Positions 53,197-62,375 of a DNA stretch of 64,000 nt are shown piece after piece. The stretch lies in the NCBI RefSeq assembly GCF_001180105.1, contig NZ_CVSO01000070.1:1-64000 (forward strand), in the 5' to 3' direction. The stretch's first letter is position 1. Each line of letters begins with the position of its first letter. The DNA is from Candidatus Pelagibacter communis (lineage in GTDB: Bacteria; Pseudomonadota; Alphaproteobacteria; Pelagibacterales; Pelagibacteraceae). Position numbers and translations under genes: made by a program. Under the pieces are notes generated by a model. The model searched no databases. It had not been told where the DNA came from and saw only the letters and a list, made by a program, of their open reading frames with translations.

Positions 53197-54181
53197 TTCC
53201 TTTTGTTGACGTCTTGAATATAAAATCATACACATGCAGAAGACCAATTGAACTATTTTTTTTTAAACGGAGTTCGATCTTATTTATTTGTGCAATTAAT
53301 TTTTTAATCTTTAAATAAGACCAATTTTCTAATTGTTTTTTTACTATTGGCTTATCTTTCCAAAAAATAGGTGGATAACAATTATTAACTAAATCATCTA
53401 TACTTTCTTTTGTATTCATTTGCTCAATTAGGTATAAAAGTCTCTTTGCTTTATGAATGAATACTCTTAAAATCAATATTGCATCCTCTGATTTATAATT
53501 GCTTTCATGCAATATTTCAGAAGTTTTTCTTAAATTTTTTAAAAGTGAATTATCTACAAGTTCATTTATATTATAATTTTCTGAAAGATTGGTGAGTTTG
53601 TAAATTTCCTCAATGGTTATATCTTTTCTATTTTGAGAGTATAAATATATTTTATCTAATTCTTTTCTAAGATGACCTCTGTCTCCGTTGCACCTATTTA
53701 TTAATAGATTAATTGTCTCTTGTGAAATATTCACATTTATTTCTTTAAAAAATTTACGTGATATCTCAATTAAAGTTATATTCGTGTCTTTGTAAGTAGG
53801 GACTATTACTAAGCTTTTTTCTTTTTCAAAATAACTTCTTAATTTTGATTTTTTTTCCAAAATATCCGCATCTAGGATTACTTTAATATCTTTAACATCT
53901 TTACTTAAAATATTTTCAATTACTTCTAAAATTTTTTCGGAACATCTTTTGATTATAAAAATTTTTTCTTTATCAAATAAAGATCGGTTTAAAACACTGT
54001 CCATAAAATCATTGTTCGAGTCTAATATTTGGTTTTCATCATAAATTTCTGTTTTTCCATTAAAATCTTTTTTTAAATTACTTATTATCTCTTTTTTTAA
54101 TCCATCGTTATCTCCGTAAACTAAGAAATAATTATTATTGTTTATTTTTTTTGTGTTTATTTCGAAATGTTTAACAATCAT
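53180..54181 (-). CDS. holA: DNA polymerase III delta subunit
   Basis: Opens the sliding clamp during loading. The 333-residue protein matches HolA in length and plan: an N-terminal NNYFLVYGDNDGLKKEIISN (15-34), DIKVILDADILEKKSKLRSYFEKE (about 98-121, first 20 diagnostic), NLLINRCNGDRGHLRKELDKI (about 166-186, first 20 diagnostic) and a helical C-terminus. Sequence is Lys/Asn-drifted, so the context (leuS-lptE-holA beside parAB) is important support. It overlaps lptE by 4 bases. Confidence 0.9.
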   Translation of the reverse strand: MIVKHFEINTKKINNNNYFLVYGDNDGLKKEIISNLKKDFNGKTEIYDENQILDSNNDFMDSVLNRSLFDKEKIFIIKRCSEKILEVIENILSKDVKDIKVILDADILEKKSKLRSYFEKEKSLVIVPTYKDTNITLIEISRKFFKEINVNISQETINLLINRCNGDRGHLRKELDKIYLYSQNRKDITIEEIYKLTNLSENYNINELVDNSLLKNLRKTSEILHESNYKSEDAILILRVFIHKAKRLLYLIEQMNTKESIDDLVNNCYPPIFWKDKPIVKKQLENWSYLKIKKLIAQINKIELRLKKNSSIGLLHVYDFIFKTSTKGTKSAF

Positions 54182-54636
54182 TTTAAAGTTGTGATTAAAA
54201 AAATTATATCTGTAGCAATTTTGTTGTTTAGGTTTCTTTTTATGTTTTCTTCATATTCAGCCATACTAAATTTGTCACTTTGTACATCATATCCAAATTC
54301 TTGAGTAAAATTCTTTTTTACGATTTGTGTATTCTTTTCATTTAATACCTTTACATTAGCTGTAATTACAATTTTGTATTTAGAAGGATTTCCCTTATTA
54401 TCTTTTAGTATAACTTTAACCTTTTCTTTATGATCTAACTCTAGCTTAAGTTTTCTTATCGCGTCATTTTTAGATGTAGATAAAATAGATCTTTCAATTA
54501 AATTTGATCCTCTGCTTAAATTATTATTTTTAAATTCTATTATTTCGAAGTTGCTATCCTTTGAGCCATAGATTGGTGTAAATCCACAACCTGTTAAAAA
54601 AAATAGAGATATGTATAATGAAATTAAAATTTTCAT
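54178..54636 (-). CDS. lptE: LPS-assembly lipoprotein LptE
   Basis: The 152-residue product has a lipoprotein signal with lipobox LTGC (Cys17), then [12 protein letters not shown], which is typical of LptE after the lipid anchor. The rest is mixed alpha/beta with [18 protein letters not shown]. LptE plugs LptD in the outer membrane for LPS delivery. It is coupled to leuS and holA by 4-base overlaps, the standard alphaproteobacterial order. Confidence 0.85.
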   Translation of the reverse strand: MKILISLYISLFFLTGCGFTPIYGSKDSNFEIIEFKNNNLSRGSNLIERSILSTSKNDAIRKLKLELDHKEKVKVILKDNKGNPSKYKIVITANVKVLNEKNTQIVKKNFTQEFGYDVQSDKFSMAEYEENIKRNLNNKIATDIIFLITTLK

Positions 54637-57173
54637 TTAATAATTAAATTTACCAGTTTGTTTTTAACAATAATATGCTTAAAAATACCTTTATTGTTCA
54701 AGATACTTGAGATTTTGGTATCTTTTTTGATACTCTCAATTAATTGTTTATCTTCAAGATCTTTTTCAATTTTAATCAATGATTTTTTTTTACCATTTAT
54801 TTGTATAACAATATTTACAAATTTTTCCTCCAAATACTTCTTTTCAACAGATGGCCATTTTATTTTATCACTTATTTTTAAACCATTAATACATTCTGAC
54901 ACTAGGTGAGGTAGCAAAGGGAACATAAGTGTTAAAATTTTTAAATAGTTGTCTTTTAAATTATTAATTTTTGTTTTGTTTATTTCTTTATTGAGAAAAT
55001 TATATGTTTCATGTAAATAAGCGATTATTACATTTAAATTAAATTTCTCTAAACTTTGTGTAAATTTCTCAATAAGTTTGTTTGTATAAATTGTAAGCTC
55101 ATTGTCTTCACCATCAATATCTTTTTTATTTATGTGTTCAATAATTTTTTGATGTAATAACCAAAATTTCTGAACAAACTTGTAAGAGGCAATCATCCCT
55201 TGATCTGACCATTGTACATCTTTTTCTGGTGGACTATCTGAAAGTATAAAAAGTCTTACAGAGTCTGCACCATATTGAGAAATTATTCTTTCTGGATCAA
55301 TCGTATTTTTTTTTGATTTCGACATCGACTCTGAGGGCCCTACGATAACTTTTTTTTGTTTATTTTTATTTTCAAAAAAATTTTTTCCATCCTCAGAAAA
55401 AACTTCATCTGGACTTAGCCAATTATTGTTTTCGTCTTTATAGGTTTCGTGGCAGACCATTCCTTGAGTAAAAAGGCCTTTAAAAGGTTCGGTTGGGATG
55501 AAATTTGAATTTTTAAATGCCAATGCTTGCATAAAAAATCGAGAATATAACAAATGTAAAATAGCGTGTTCAACTCCTCCTATATATTGATCGACAGGCA
55601 TCCAGTATTTTATATCTTCACTATCGAAACCATACTCATTTTCTGATGGAGAACAAAAACGTAGAAAATACCAAGATGAATCCACAAAAGTATCAAGTGT
55701 ATCAGTGTCAAGGATGCAAATTTCACCATTAATTTTAATTTCTTTCCATTTTTTTTGATGGTCTAGAGGGTTTCCTTTTGTATTAAGATTAATTTTTTCT
55801 GGTAGCTTAATAGGCAACATTTTTCTTGGTACCTTAACAATGTTCCCACTTTTATCGTATGCGATGGGAATAGGACAACCCCAATACCTTTGACGTGATA
55901 TTCCCCAGTCTTTAAGTCGAAAATTTATTTTTTTTTTCCCTAAATTATTTTTTGTTAAATAATCAATACTTTTTTCAATCGCTTCTCCAGGTGTTTTAAG
56001 ACCATTTAAAAAAGATGAATTAATCATCACACCGTTTTCTTCAAAGGCTGCATTTTTTACTAGATAATCATCGCTTTGATCCTCTGGCCTAACTACAGTT
56101 TTTATATTTAATTTATATTTTTTAGCAAACTCAAAGTCTCTTTGATCATGCGCCGGACACCCAAATACAGCTCCAAATCCATAATCCATTAATACAAAAT
56201 TTGCAAAATATACAGGAACTTTCATTTTAGGATCTATTGGATTGATAGCTTGAAGATTTGTCTTAAAACCTATCTTCTCAGCTTGGGCAATCGACTCTTC
56301 TGTAGTCCCCGTTTTTGAACACTCACTCTTAAAGTTTTGGAATTCTGGATTTTTTTCAAAATATTTAGAAAGAGGATGATCTACAGATAGAGCAAGAAAA
56401 GAAAAACCAAACAAAGTATCAGGTCTTGTAGTATAACATTTGATGTTTTTTATGGGCAAATCACCTTCGATTTTAAAGTCTATTTCACACCCATAAGATT
56501 TGCCAATCCAGTTTTTTTGCATTACTTTTACTTTGTTTGGCCACTCACTAAGATTATTTAAACCATCTAAAAGTTGTTCTGAAAATTTCGAAATATTAAA
56601 GAACCATTGACTCAATTTTTTTCTTTCAACTTGAGCACCTGATCTCCATCCCTTTCCATCAATAACTTGTTCATTGGCTAGCACTGTTTGATCTATTGGA
56701 TCCCAATTTACATAATTCTCTTTTCTATAAACTAATCCTTTATCGAACAATTCAAGAAAAAAATTTTGCTGATGTTTATAATAATCTGGCGAACATGTAG
56801 ATATTTCCCTATCCCAATCTATTGAAAGACCCAATTTTTTAAGCTGGGTTTTCATGGTAGAAATATTTTTTTCTGTCCAATCTTTAGGGTCTAAATTATT
56901 TTCTCTTGCAGCATTTTCAGCGGGCATACCAAAAGAATCCCAACCCATTGGGTGCAATACATTAAAACCCTGTAATTTTTTATATCGTGCTAAAACATCA
57001 CCAATAGTATAGTTTCTGACATGACCCATATGAATTTTCCCAGAGGGGTAAGGAAACATTTCCAAGCAGTAAAACTTTTTTTTATTTTTATCGGCACCAC
57101 TTTTGAAAGTTTGATTTTTCTCCCAAAACTTTTGCCATTTTTCCTCAACTAATTTGAAATTGTATCTGTCCAC
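54633..57173 (-). CDS. leuS: leucyl-tRNA synthetase
   Basis: Class I synthetase. The 846-residue protein has the HIGH-type [20 protein letters not shown] (about 38-57), the editing domain ([17 protein letters not shown], then a [16 protein letters not shown] block), the [20 protein letters not shown] segment and the KMSKS-type [15 protein letters not shown] (about 628-642), then the anticodon-binding helices. Length and all domains are normal. It is followed by lptE-holA on the same strand. Confidence 0.97.
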   Translation of the reverse strand: MDRYNFKLVEEKWQKFWEKNQTFKSGADKNKKKFYCLEMFPYPSGKIHMGHVRNYTIGDVLARYKKLQGFNVLHPMGWDSFGMPAENAARENNLDPKDWTEKNISTMKTQLKKLGLSIDWDREISTCSPDYYKHQQNFFLELFDKGLVYRKENYVNWDPIDQTVLANEQVIDGKGWRSGAQVERKKLSQWFFNISKFSEQLLDGLNNLSEWPNKVKVMQKNWIGKSYGCEIDFKIEGDLPIKNIKCYTTRPDTLFGFSFLALSVDHPLSKYFEKNPEFQNFKSECSKTGTTEESIAQAEKIGFKTNLQAINPIDPKMKVPVYFANFVLMDYGFGAVFGCPAHDQRDFEFAKKYKLNIKTVVRPEDQSDDYLVKNAAFEENGVMINSSFLNGLKTPGEAIEKSIDYLTKNNLGKKKINFRLKDWGISRQRYWGCPIPIAYDKSGNIVKVPRKMLPIKLPEKINLNTKGNPLDHQKKWKEIKINGEICILDTDTLDTFVDSSWYFLRFCSPSENEYGFDSEDIKYWMPVDQYIGGVEHAILHLLYSRFFMQALAFKNSNFIPTEPFKGLFTQGMVCHETYKDENNNWLSPDEVFSEDGKNFFENKNKQKKVIVGPSESMSKSKKNTIDPERIISQYGADSVRLFILSDSPPEKDVQWSDQGMIASYKFVQKFWLLHQKIIEHINKKDIDGEDNELTIYTNKLIEKFTQSLEKFNLNVIIAYLHETYNFLNKEINKTKINNLKDNYLKILTLMFPLLPHLVSECINGLKISDKIKWPSVEKKYLEEKFVNIVIQINGKKKSLIKIEKDLEDKQLIESIKKDTKISSILNNKGIFKHIIVKNKLVNLIIK

Positions 57174-57183
57174 TTAAAAAAAC

Positions 57184-57756
57184 TTATTTTTTTTTAATTA
57201 CACTATTTCCTCTTTTTTTGCCTTCTGTTTCTCTATACTTTTTAAAATCATCTTTCTCAAACAAAGCAGCCTTTTTGAGTATGGCTAGCTTAAGTTCACT
57301 TTCAAGTTTTGATTTGATCTTTTTGGTTTTGCAATTATTTTGTATGCATTTTTTTTCAAAGACAATTACTTTTAATGCATCAGCTCGAATTTCATTAGTT
57401 AAAAATCGAACTGAAAGTTTCAACTCTCTGTTATTTTCTTCTTGGTCCTTTTGAGATGAAAACCAGTCAGTTATAATTATGCCCCCAGAATAACTCGCAT
57501 TCGTCAAGGGAACGAAATCTAAAACCTCTATTGAAGCACGCCATAAAGGATTTGCGGAGGCAAAGTCGAATGTACCCCCACGAACTGACCCCTTTCCAAA
57601 TCTAATACCTCTACCTTCTTTAATATTTTCCCTAACTCTTTCATCTACATTGACAGGGTTATCTTTCACGTCAGATCTCTTATAAAAATTACAAGAATTT
57701 AAAAAAAATATTGCTGTTAGTAAAATTGTAAGGATTTTGAGCTGATTTATTTTCAT
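57184..57756 (-). CDS. DUF3576 lipoprotein
   Basis: The 190-residue product has a lipoprotein signal with Cys22 (FFLNSC). The mature part carries the DUF3576 hallmarks (PF11349-like): a LWRASIEVLDFVPLTNASYSGGIIITDW block (about 70-97, first 20 diagnostic), then LSVRFLTNEIRADALKV. This alphaproteobacterial family is thought to sit in the periplasm or on the outer membrane; its function is unknown. It lies 10 bases upstream of leuS on the same strand, an order I recall from other Alphaproteobacteria. Confidence 0.82.
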   Translation of the reverse strand: MKINQLKILTILLTAIFFLNSCNFYKRSDVKDNPVNVDERVRENIKEGRGIRFGKGSVRGGTFDFASANPLWRASIEVLDFVPLTNASYSGGIIITDWFSSQKDQEENNRELKLSVRFLTNEIRADALKVIVFEKKCIQNNCKTKKIKSKLESELKLAILKKAALFEKDDFKKYRETEGKKRGNSVIKKK

Positions 57757-57819
57757 GAGTAAGATAAATATCAGAAAATTTAAATTATCTCAGATATATT
57801 TAAAATTGGGCATTTTTAA

Positions 57820-57889
57820 GTGATAAAAATATCACACTTTGATAAAAAAACCCTATTAATTTGAAAAAAAACACTAAAAATCGGGTTTT
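57820..57889. promoter_or_regulatory. inverted repeats upstream of the porin gene
   Basis: GTGATA (57820-57825) and TATCAC (57830-57835) form a perfect 6-base inverted repeat with a 4-base spacer. Further on, AAAACCC (57847-57853) and GGGTTTT (57883-57889) could pair around a 29-base loop. They lie in the 185-base divergent gap before the porin start. An operator or a leader structure is possible; I could not fix the promoter itself. Confidence 0.3.
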
Positions 57890-57941
57890 CTGATAATTAT
57901 CTCGTGTTCATATGAATACAACAAATAATAAGGAGTACTTT

Positions 57942-59027
57942 ATGAATAACTTTAAAAAAATAGGACTTACAGCATTAGCAGGTTCGCTAATGACTTTAGG
58001 TTCTGCTCAAGCAGGCGAAATGTCTGTTTCGGGTGCTGCTAACGTTACCCTAAAATTCGGTAAAGGTGGCGGTAACACAAGTAGAAGTATTGGTACAGAT
58101 AAAGACGTAACTTTTACAGGTGGTGGTGAATTAGATAACGGTACAACGTTCTCTATGTCTACTACTGTAGCTGATAACTACGAGCTATCTGCTTCTACAA
58201 CAACTATAAACACGCCATCATTGGGTTCATTCTCATTTGGTACAAGTACAGGTTCAGCTTCATACAAATTTGATGAAGAAGTACCACAAGCTTACGAGCA
58301 AGTATCAGATGGTAAGCAAACTATGGCAAACCAAATTGGTAACTACATGGATAATAACTATGTATTATACACATCTCCGACATTAGAATTCGGTGGTGCT
58401 GGTATTACACTAGATATTGGTTACACACCACAAGCAACTGACACAAGTATAGTTGATGGTGGTCAAGCTACTTACGATCCAGATATTGGAGCAGGTAAAG
58501 AAGCTGGTGTAACAATAACGTATGATGCACTTAAAGTTGGTATCTATGGTTCAGAAAGAGAAAGAACAACTCCATTTGCAACGTCTACAACTGGTCAACA
58601 ATCTCATGACGAGTTCAACGGTGTATGGTATGCTACTTACTCAGCTGGTCCAGTTTCAATCGGATACTCAGAGTCATACATGGACGCTGGTGTAACATCT
58701 ACTATCGAAACAGTAAACTCAGCTAAAACTGTGAGAACTGCTGGTGGTTTATTTGAAGGTGAGCAAATGTCAGTTGCGTTTAACGTAAATGATAACTTAT
58801 CTATCTCTTACTCACAATCAGAAGAAACTTACGATACGCAGGATGACGTAGCAACTGCTGTTACAACTGACGATGACGTAACAGAGACTATCGATGCACT
58901 TCAGATCGCTTACTCAATGGGTGGTATGTCAATTAAAGCATACAACATGGAAGTAAGTAATCCAAGTCAAGACGATAACGCTGCAGATCAAAGCGTAACT
59001 GAAATTGCTTTAGGACTTGCGTTCTAA
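57942..59027 (+). CDS. outer-membrane porin (major)
   Basis: The 361-residue product has a signal peptide (GLTALAGSLMTLGSAQA, cleavage after residue 25 or so) and then a Gly/Thr/Ser-rich beta-barrel of short amphipathic strands. It starts EMSVSGAANVTLKFGKGGGN and ends in ...TEIALGLAF, a terminal Phe as in trimeric porins. Repeated ISYS/GYSES strands support the fold. It begins at ATG 57942, because AAGGAG (57928-57933) sits 8 bases upstream; an in-frame ATG at 57912 lacks such a site. Codons end in C far more often than in neighbours, a sign of very high expression. A strong terminator follows. Confidence 0.88.
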   Translation: MNNFKKIGLTALAGSLMTLGSAQAGEMSVSGAANVTLKFGKGGGNTSRSIGTDKDVTFTGGGELDNGTTFSMSTTVADNYELSASTTTINTPSLGSFSFGTSTGSASYKFDEEVPQAYEQVSDGKQTMANQIGNYMDNNYVLYTSPTLEFGGAGITLDIGYTPQATDTSIVDGGQATYDPDIGAGKEAGVTITYDALKVGIYGSERERTTPFATSTTGQQSHDEFNGVWYATYSAGPVSIGYSESYMDAGVTSTIETVNSAKTVRTAGGLFEGEQMSVAFNVNDNLSISYSQSEETYDTQDDVATAVTTDDDVTETIDALQIAYSMGGMSIKAYNMEVSNPSQDDNAADQSVTEIALGLAF

Positions 59028-59602
59028 TTTAATTTAAGTTTTATTTTAAAAAACGGCCCAGTATTTATACTTGGGCCGTTTTTTTTTATCCAAGATATTG
59101 CCGCAACACCACTAGGAGAACATAGTTTAGATCTTTTAAGAGTTTTTTCGTTAATTCCACCAAGTAAAACAATTTTATTTTTTGACATTTTTTTTAATAA
59201 ATTAGTTTTTATGATATCGAGAAATTTTTTATTTTTGCTATTTTTAAAAACAGGACTTAAAAAAATACTTGAACAACCCTGTTTTTCTTTTATTTTAAGC
59301 TCAATTGCGTTGTGTGCAGAACCAATTATTTCAAGATTTTTTTTTGTTATGTTCTGAAATCTTAAATGTTTTTGGAATGCGGGGATATATAAACCATCGA
59401 AATTATACTTAATTGCATCTTTTAAATTATTAGAAATATAAACTTTCCTTCTATTAATTTTACAATGAATAACTAATTTTTTTAGCTCATTAGGGTTATT
59501 CTTGTTATTATAATTTCTATATATTAATGAAATTTGAGTAGATAATTTTTCAATTTCATTTTTGTTAAATTCATCTATAAAATAATAATACTTAATATTC
59601 AT
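59024..59602 (-). CDS. thiamine-phosphate-synthase-like (ThiE/TenI family) protein
   Basis: The 192-residue protein is a probable TIM barrel of the ThiE/TenI group. It shows GLYIPAFQKHLRFQ where ThiE has GVHLGQxD, then IIGSAHNAIEL, IFLSPVFKNSKNKK, IVLLGGINEKTL and GVAAISWI near the end, the last being phosphate-binding. Since key substrate residues differ, TenI-like or an unknown role is as likely as true thiamine phosphate synthase. Its last 20 or so codons run through the porin terminator (GPSINTGPFFK). It is divergent from yggS with no gap. Confidence 0.7.
   Translation of the reverse strand: MNIKYYYFIDEFNKNEIEKLSTQISLIYRNYNNKNNPNELKKLVIHCKINRRKVYISNNLKDAIKYNFDGLYIPAFQKHLRFQNITKKNLEIIGSAHNAIELKIKEKQGCSSIFLSPVFKNSKNKKFLDIIKTNLLKKMSKNKIVLLGGINEKTLKRSKLCSPSGVAAISWIKKNGPSINTGPFFKIKLKLN
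59050..59088. terminator. bidirectional intrinsic terminator of the porin gene
   Basis: AAAACGGCCCA pairs perfectly with TGGGCCGTTTT (59050-59060 with 59072-59082), and the loop AGTATTTATACT itself extends the stem. T runs follow on the plus strand (59079-59087) and A runs precede it (59048-59053), so it can stop transcription from both sides. It starts 23 bases after the porin stop and lies inside the 3' codons of the opposite-strand TenI-like gene. Confidence 0.93.
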
Positions 59603-60244
59603 ATGGAGAATGTAGTAAAAAATTTTGACTTAGTAAAAGAGGAAATAAGCAATTTTAAAAATGCTAATATTGTTGCGGTATCAAAAACATTTCCAATAAA
59701 CCATATATTACCTCTGATAAATCATGGCCATCAACATTTTGGAGAAAATAAAGTTCAAGAAGCTCAAGAAAAATGGACATTAATCAAAAATGATTTTCCT
59801 AATTTAAAATTACATTTAATAGGTAAATTACAAACTAACAAAGTAAAGTTTGCCTTACCTTTATTCGATTATATCCATTCTTTAGATAGCATCAAACTCG
59901 CAGAAAAAATTTCGTTAGAACAGGAAAAAAAAAATTTTAGACCGAAAATCTTTATTCAAATAAACTTAGGAAAAGAAAGTCAAAAATCAGGCATTGATCA
60001 AGATGACTTGGAAAGTTTTTATAAAAGATGTGTAACTGAATTCAACCTTAACATTATAGGTATTATGTGTTTACCTCCATTTGATGAAGACCCGACTCCT
60101 TTTTTTAAAAAGATGCAAAACTTATCAGAAAGTTTGAAGTTAAAAGAAATTAGTATGGGAATGTCCAATGATTATATGGATGCGCTAAGGTTTAGCGCAA
60201 CATATATAAGAGTGGGTTCTAAAATATTTGGAAACAGAAGTTAG
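59603..60244 (+). CDS. YggS-family pyridoxal phosphate homeostasis protein
   Basis: The 213-residue TIM barrel binds pyridoxal phosphate and buffers it in the cell. The PLP Lys is in NIVAVSKTFPI (about 22-32). Also visible are FGENKVQEAQEKW (about 49-61), HLIGKLQTNK (about 73-82), IGIMCLPPF and the C-terminal phosphate loop ISMGMSNDYMDALRFSATYIRVGSKIFG. The start is divergent from the TenI-like gene with adjoining start codons. Confidence 0.93.
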   Translation: MENVVKNFDLVKEEISNFKNANIVAVSKTFPINHILPLINHGHQHFGENKVQEAQEKWTLIKNDFPNLKLHLIGKLQTNKVKFALPLFDYIHSLDSIKLAEKISLEQEKKNFRPKIFIQINLGKESQKSGIDQDDLESFYKRCVTEFNLNIIGIMCLPPFDEDPTPFFKKMQNLSESLKLKEISMGMSNDYMDALRFSATYIRVGSKIFGNRS

Positions 60245-60732
60245 GATATCTTAACTTTTGAATTTTTTTTTATTATCTTCAATAATATTTCAATATCATT
60301 CAAACTTAATGCTATGCATCCTCTAGTGGGTCTATAATTATTTGTAACGTGAATAAAGATAGCGCTCCCTTTATTCTTGATTATTCTTCGGGTGTTATAG
60401 TTTATTACAATAATAATGTCGTAAATTTTATCTTTTCTATACAACTTTTCGGCTTTAGTTTTTTTATTTAATTTGATTTCTTTATTGTAATTAATATTGT
60501 TAGGGTCATCACACCAACCCATTTGTTTATTTATTCTAATAGTCTTTAATTTTGTATTAGGTTTATCTAACCTATCTTTTCTATAATAAACTGGTCCTAA
60601 TGAAAATATTCCTGTTGGAGTACAATTATCTCCTTCTAGTTTATTTTTTTTTAAACCATTCTTTCCAATAGAGCATTTAAATTGGAATTCATCACAAATT
60701 AAGGTGTCTTTATTTTTTAGTTTAATTATCAT
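60241..60732 (-). CDS. L,D-transpeptidase (YkuD-fold) family protein
   Basis: The 163-residue protein has NGLKKNKLEGDNCTPTGIFSLG (about 24-45, first 20 diagnostic), the conserved MGWCDDPN segment (about 73-80) and the catalytic region SAIFIHVTNNYRPTRGCIALS (about 128-148, first 20 diagnostic) with His and the GC nucleophile. This is the short cytosol-like or periplasmic L,D-transpeptidase type seen in Alphaproteobacteria. I see no signal peptide, although the N-terminus is short. It is convergent with yggS by 4 bases and divergent from the winged-helix gene. Confidence 0.85.
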   Translation of the reverse strand: MIIKLKNKDTLICDEFQFKCSIGKNGLKKNKLEGDNCTPTGIFSLGPVYYRKDRLDKPNTKLKTIRINKQMGWCDDPNNINYNKEIKLNKKTKAEKLYRKDKIYDIIIVINYNTRRIIKNKGSAIFIHVTNNYRPTRGCIALSLNDIEILLKIIKKNSKVKIS

Positions 60733-60746
60733 AAGTTCTAAAATAT

Positions 60747-61337
60747 ATGGTAAATCAAAAATTATATATAATTAATTTATCAAACTTTTACGACATCATT
60801 AGCGAACTTAAAGAACATATTGATTACGAATTATTAAAATTTGATAATAAAGAAATTTTTTTTGATAAATATAAGAGTGAAAGTATTTCTTTAAGTAACT
60901 CAATCTTGGTTGTGCATGAGAAAGAATATAATTTTTTTGTTAAAAATATAAATGAGGATCAAATTATTAAATTTAAACCTCCAGTAAATATTTTTACATT
61001 TATTGAAAATTTAAATGTAAAATTCATCCAGAAAAAATATCAAGACCAATCGAATGTAAATGTTAAAGATTTTTTTCTAGACATCAATTCAAGAGAATTA
61101 AAAAAGGGCAACTCAAGTCTAAAATTGACTGAACGAGAAACTGACATGATATTATTTCTCAATAATTCAAAGAAACCAGTAAATGTCGAAACATTGGAAA
61201 AAAAAATTTGGCAACATTCCTCGGAACTCGAGACTCATACAGTTGAAACCCATATTTATAGACTTAGAAAAAAAATAAAAGCTGAGTTTGGAAATGATGA
61301 GTTAATTATAAGCAATAAGGACGGATATACTATCTGA
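60747..61337 (+). CDS. winged-helix (OmpR-type) transcription regulator with a degenerate receiver-like N-terminus
   Basis: Residues about 120-196 form an OmpR/PhoB DNA-binding domain: LKLTERETDMILFLNNSKKP (125-144), VNVETLEKKIWQHSSELE, HTVETHIYRLRKKIKAEFG and the wing ISNKDGYTI. The first 110 residues are receiver-sized, but I cannot find the phosphorylation Asp in its usual strand position or the switch Lys, so control by phosphorylation is unlikely. A conserved regulator of this shape exists across Alphaproteobacteria. The stop overlaps the start of a 35-residue ORF (TGATG). Target unknown. Confidence 0.8.
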   Translation: MVNQKLYIINLSNFYDIISELKEHIDYELLKFDNKEIFFDKYKSESISLSNSILVVHEKEYNFFVKNINEDQIIKFKPPVNIFTFIENLNVKFIQKKYQDQSNVNVKDFFLDINSRELKKGNSSLKLTERETDMILFLNNSKKPVNVETLEKKIWQHSSELETHTVETHIYRLRKKIKAEFGNDELIISNKDGYTI

Positions 61338-61444
61338 TGAAGAAAAAAAATTTTATTGCTAAAGATCTATTTTCAAAAAAGTACAAGCCAAAGGTCATTA
61401 AACCAAAAAAAGGAAAGGGAAGTTTTAAGAGAAAGAAAAAGTAA
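61337..61444 (+). CDS. ArfA-like alternative ribosome-rescue factor (candidate)
   Basis: The 35-residue ORF reads MKKKNFIAKDLFSKKYKPKV and then IKPKKGKGSFKRKKK. It matches the core of ArfA, where E. coli has [21 protein letters not shown]: an acidic-LF pair, a gap of about 13, then KKGKGS-aromatic and a basic tail. ArfA recruits RF2 to ribosomes stalled without a stop codon. Alphaproteobacterial versions are short and basic in this way. The start overlaps the upstream winged-helix stop (TGATG), so the two are coupled. The match is by motif only, and a Lys-rich chance peptide is the alternative. Confidence 0.6.
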   Translation: MKKKNFIAKDLFSKKYKPKVIKPKKGKGSFKRKKK

Positions 61445-62374
61445 TTAAATCCGAGCACCTATTTGTTGAATTACTTTCGATGACATCTCAGTACCCTTTT
61501 CTAAGCATTCTTTCTGAGACATATTGTTAACATGACCATGCAAGAAACCTGCCGCAAATAAATCACCAGCACCTGTGAGATCAACTATTTTAAGATTTTT
61601 TTTAATCCCACATTCTGTTATCTCGCTTCCATTAATAGATATGGCACCTTTCTCACCTCTTGTTATTACCAATAACTTTCTTAATTCTTTAGCAAAATTA
61701 ATTACATCCTCGAAACTTTTCGCATCAATTAAAGACATAATCTCTTGTTCGTTAGCAAAAGTTATATCTAGTTTATTTTTAACTAATTCTAGGAAATGAG
61801 GTTTGTGTCTATCTACACAAAATTGATCAGATAATGACATAGCAACCTTATTTGCATTATTTATTGCTTTATCAAATGCTTTCCTTGGATCACCTTCATC
61901 CCAAAGATATCCCTCTAAAAAAATAATTTCACTTTTTTTGATAGCATTTGCATCTACATCATTCTCATTAATCTTTCCAGCTGTTCCAAGGAATGTACAC
62001 ATAGTTCTCTCAGAATCTGGAGTGACCAATATTAAACATGTACCAGTTGGTAACTCTTCTTTCTTTTTAGAATAAAAATATTTAACATTCTCTGTCTTAA
62101 GACCATCCTCATATTTTCCACCAAGATCATCATCATTTACTTTACCAATAAATCCAACATCATTTCCTAATTGCGATAATCCAACGATTGAATTAGCAAC
62201 TGACCCACCAGAAACAGTTTTTTCAATTTTTAAGTTTGAAAGCAATTGTTTAAACTCTTTTTCATCAAAAATTAATTTCATCGTACTTTTTGTGAGGTTA
62301 TTTTTTTTTATAAATTCATCATCAACTTTACAAATAACGTCAACTATTGCGTTTCCAATTCCCAAGATTTTCAT
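61445..62374 (-). CDS. PfkB-family carbohydrate/nucleoside kinase (adenosine-kinase-like)
   Basis: The 309-residue protein has the PfkB N-terminal GGSVANSIVGLSQLGNDVGFIGKV (about 57-80, first 20 diagnostic), GTCLILVTPDSERTMCTFLG and the C-terminal KIVDLTGAGDLFAAGFLHG (about 266-284) with the catalytic Asp. The spacing and DSERTMCTFLGTA block resemble the adenosine-kinase subgroup found in many Alphaproteobacteria; other sugars are possible. It is convergent with the ArfA-like ORF (adjoining stops) and follows nth by one base. Confidence 0.85.
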   Translation of the reverse strand: MKILGIGNAIVDVICKVDDEFIKKNNLTKSTMKLIFDEKEFKQLLSNLKIEKTVSGGSVANSIVGLSQLGNDVGFIGKVNDDDLGGKYEDGLKTENVKYFYSKKKEELPTGTCLILVTPDSERTMCTFLGTAGKINENDVDANAIKKSEIIFLEGYLWDEGDPRKAFDKAINNANKVAMSLSDQFCVDRHKPHFLELVKNKLDITFANEQEIMSLIDAKSFEDVINFAKELRKLLVITRGEKGAISINGSEITECGIKKNLKIVDLTGAGDLFAAGFLHGHVNNMSQKECLEKGTEMSSKVIQQIGARI

Positions 62375-62375
62375 T

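Noticed and set aside
57912-57941. Upstream ATG as the porin start
   Set aside because: It adds ten polar residues before the signal peptide and lacks a ribosome-binding site; AAGGAG sits properly before ATG 57942.
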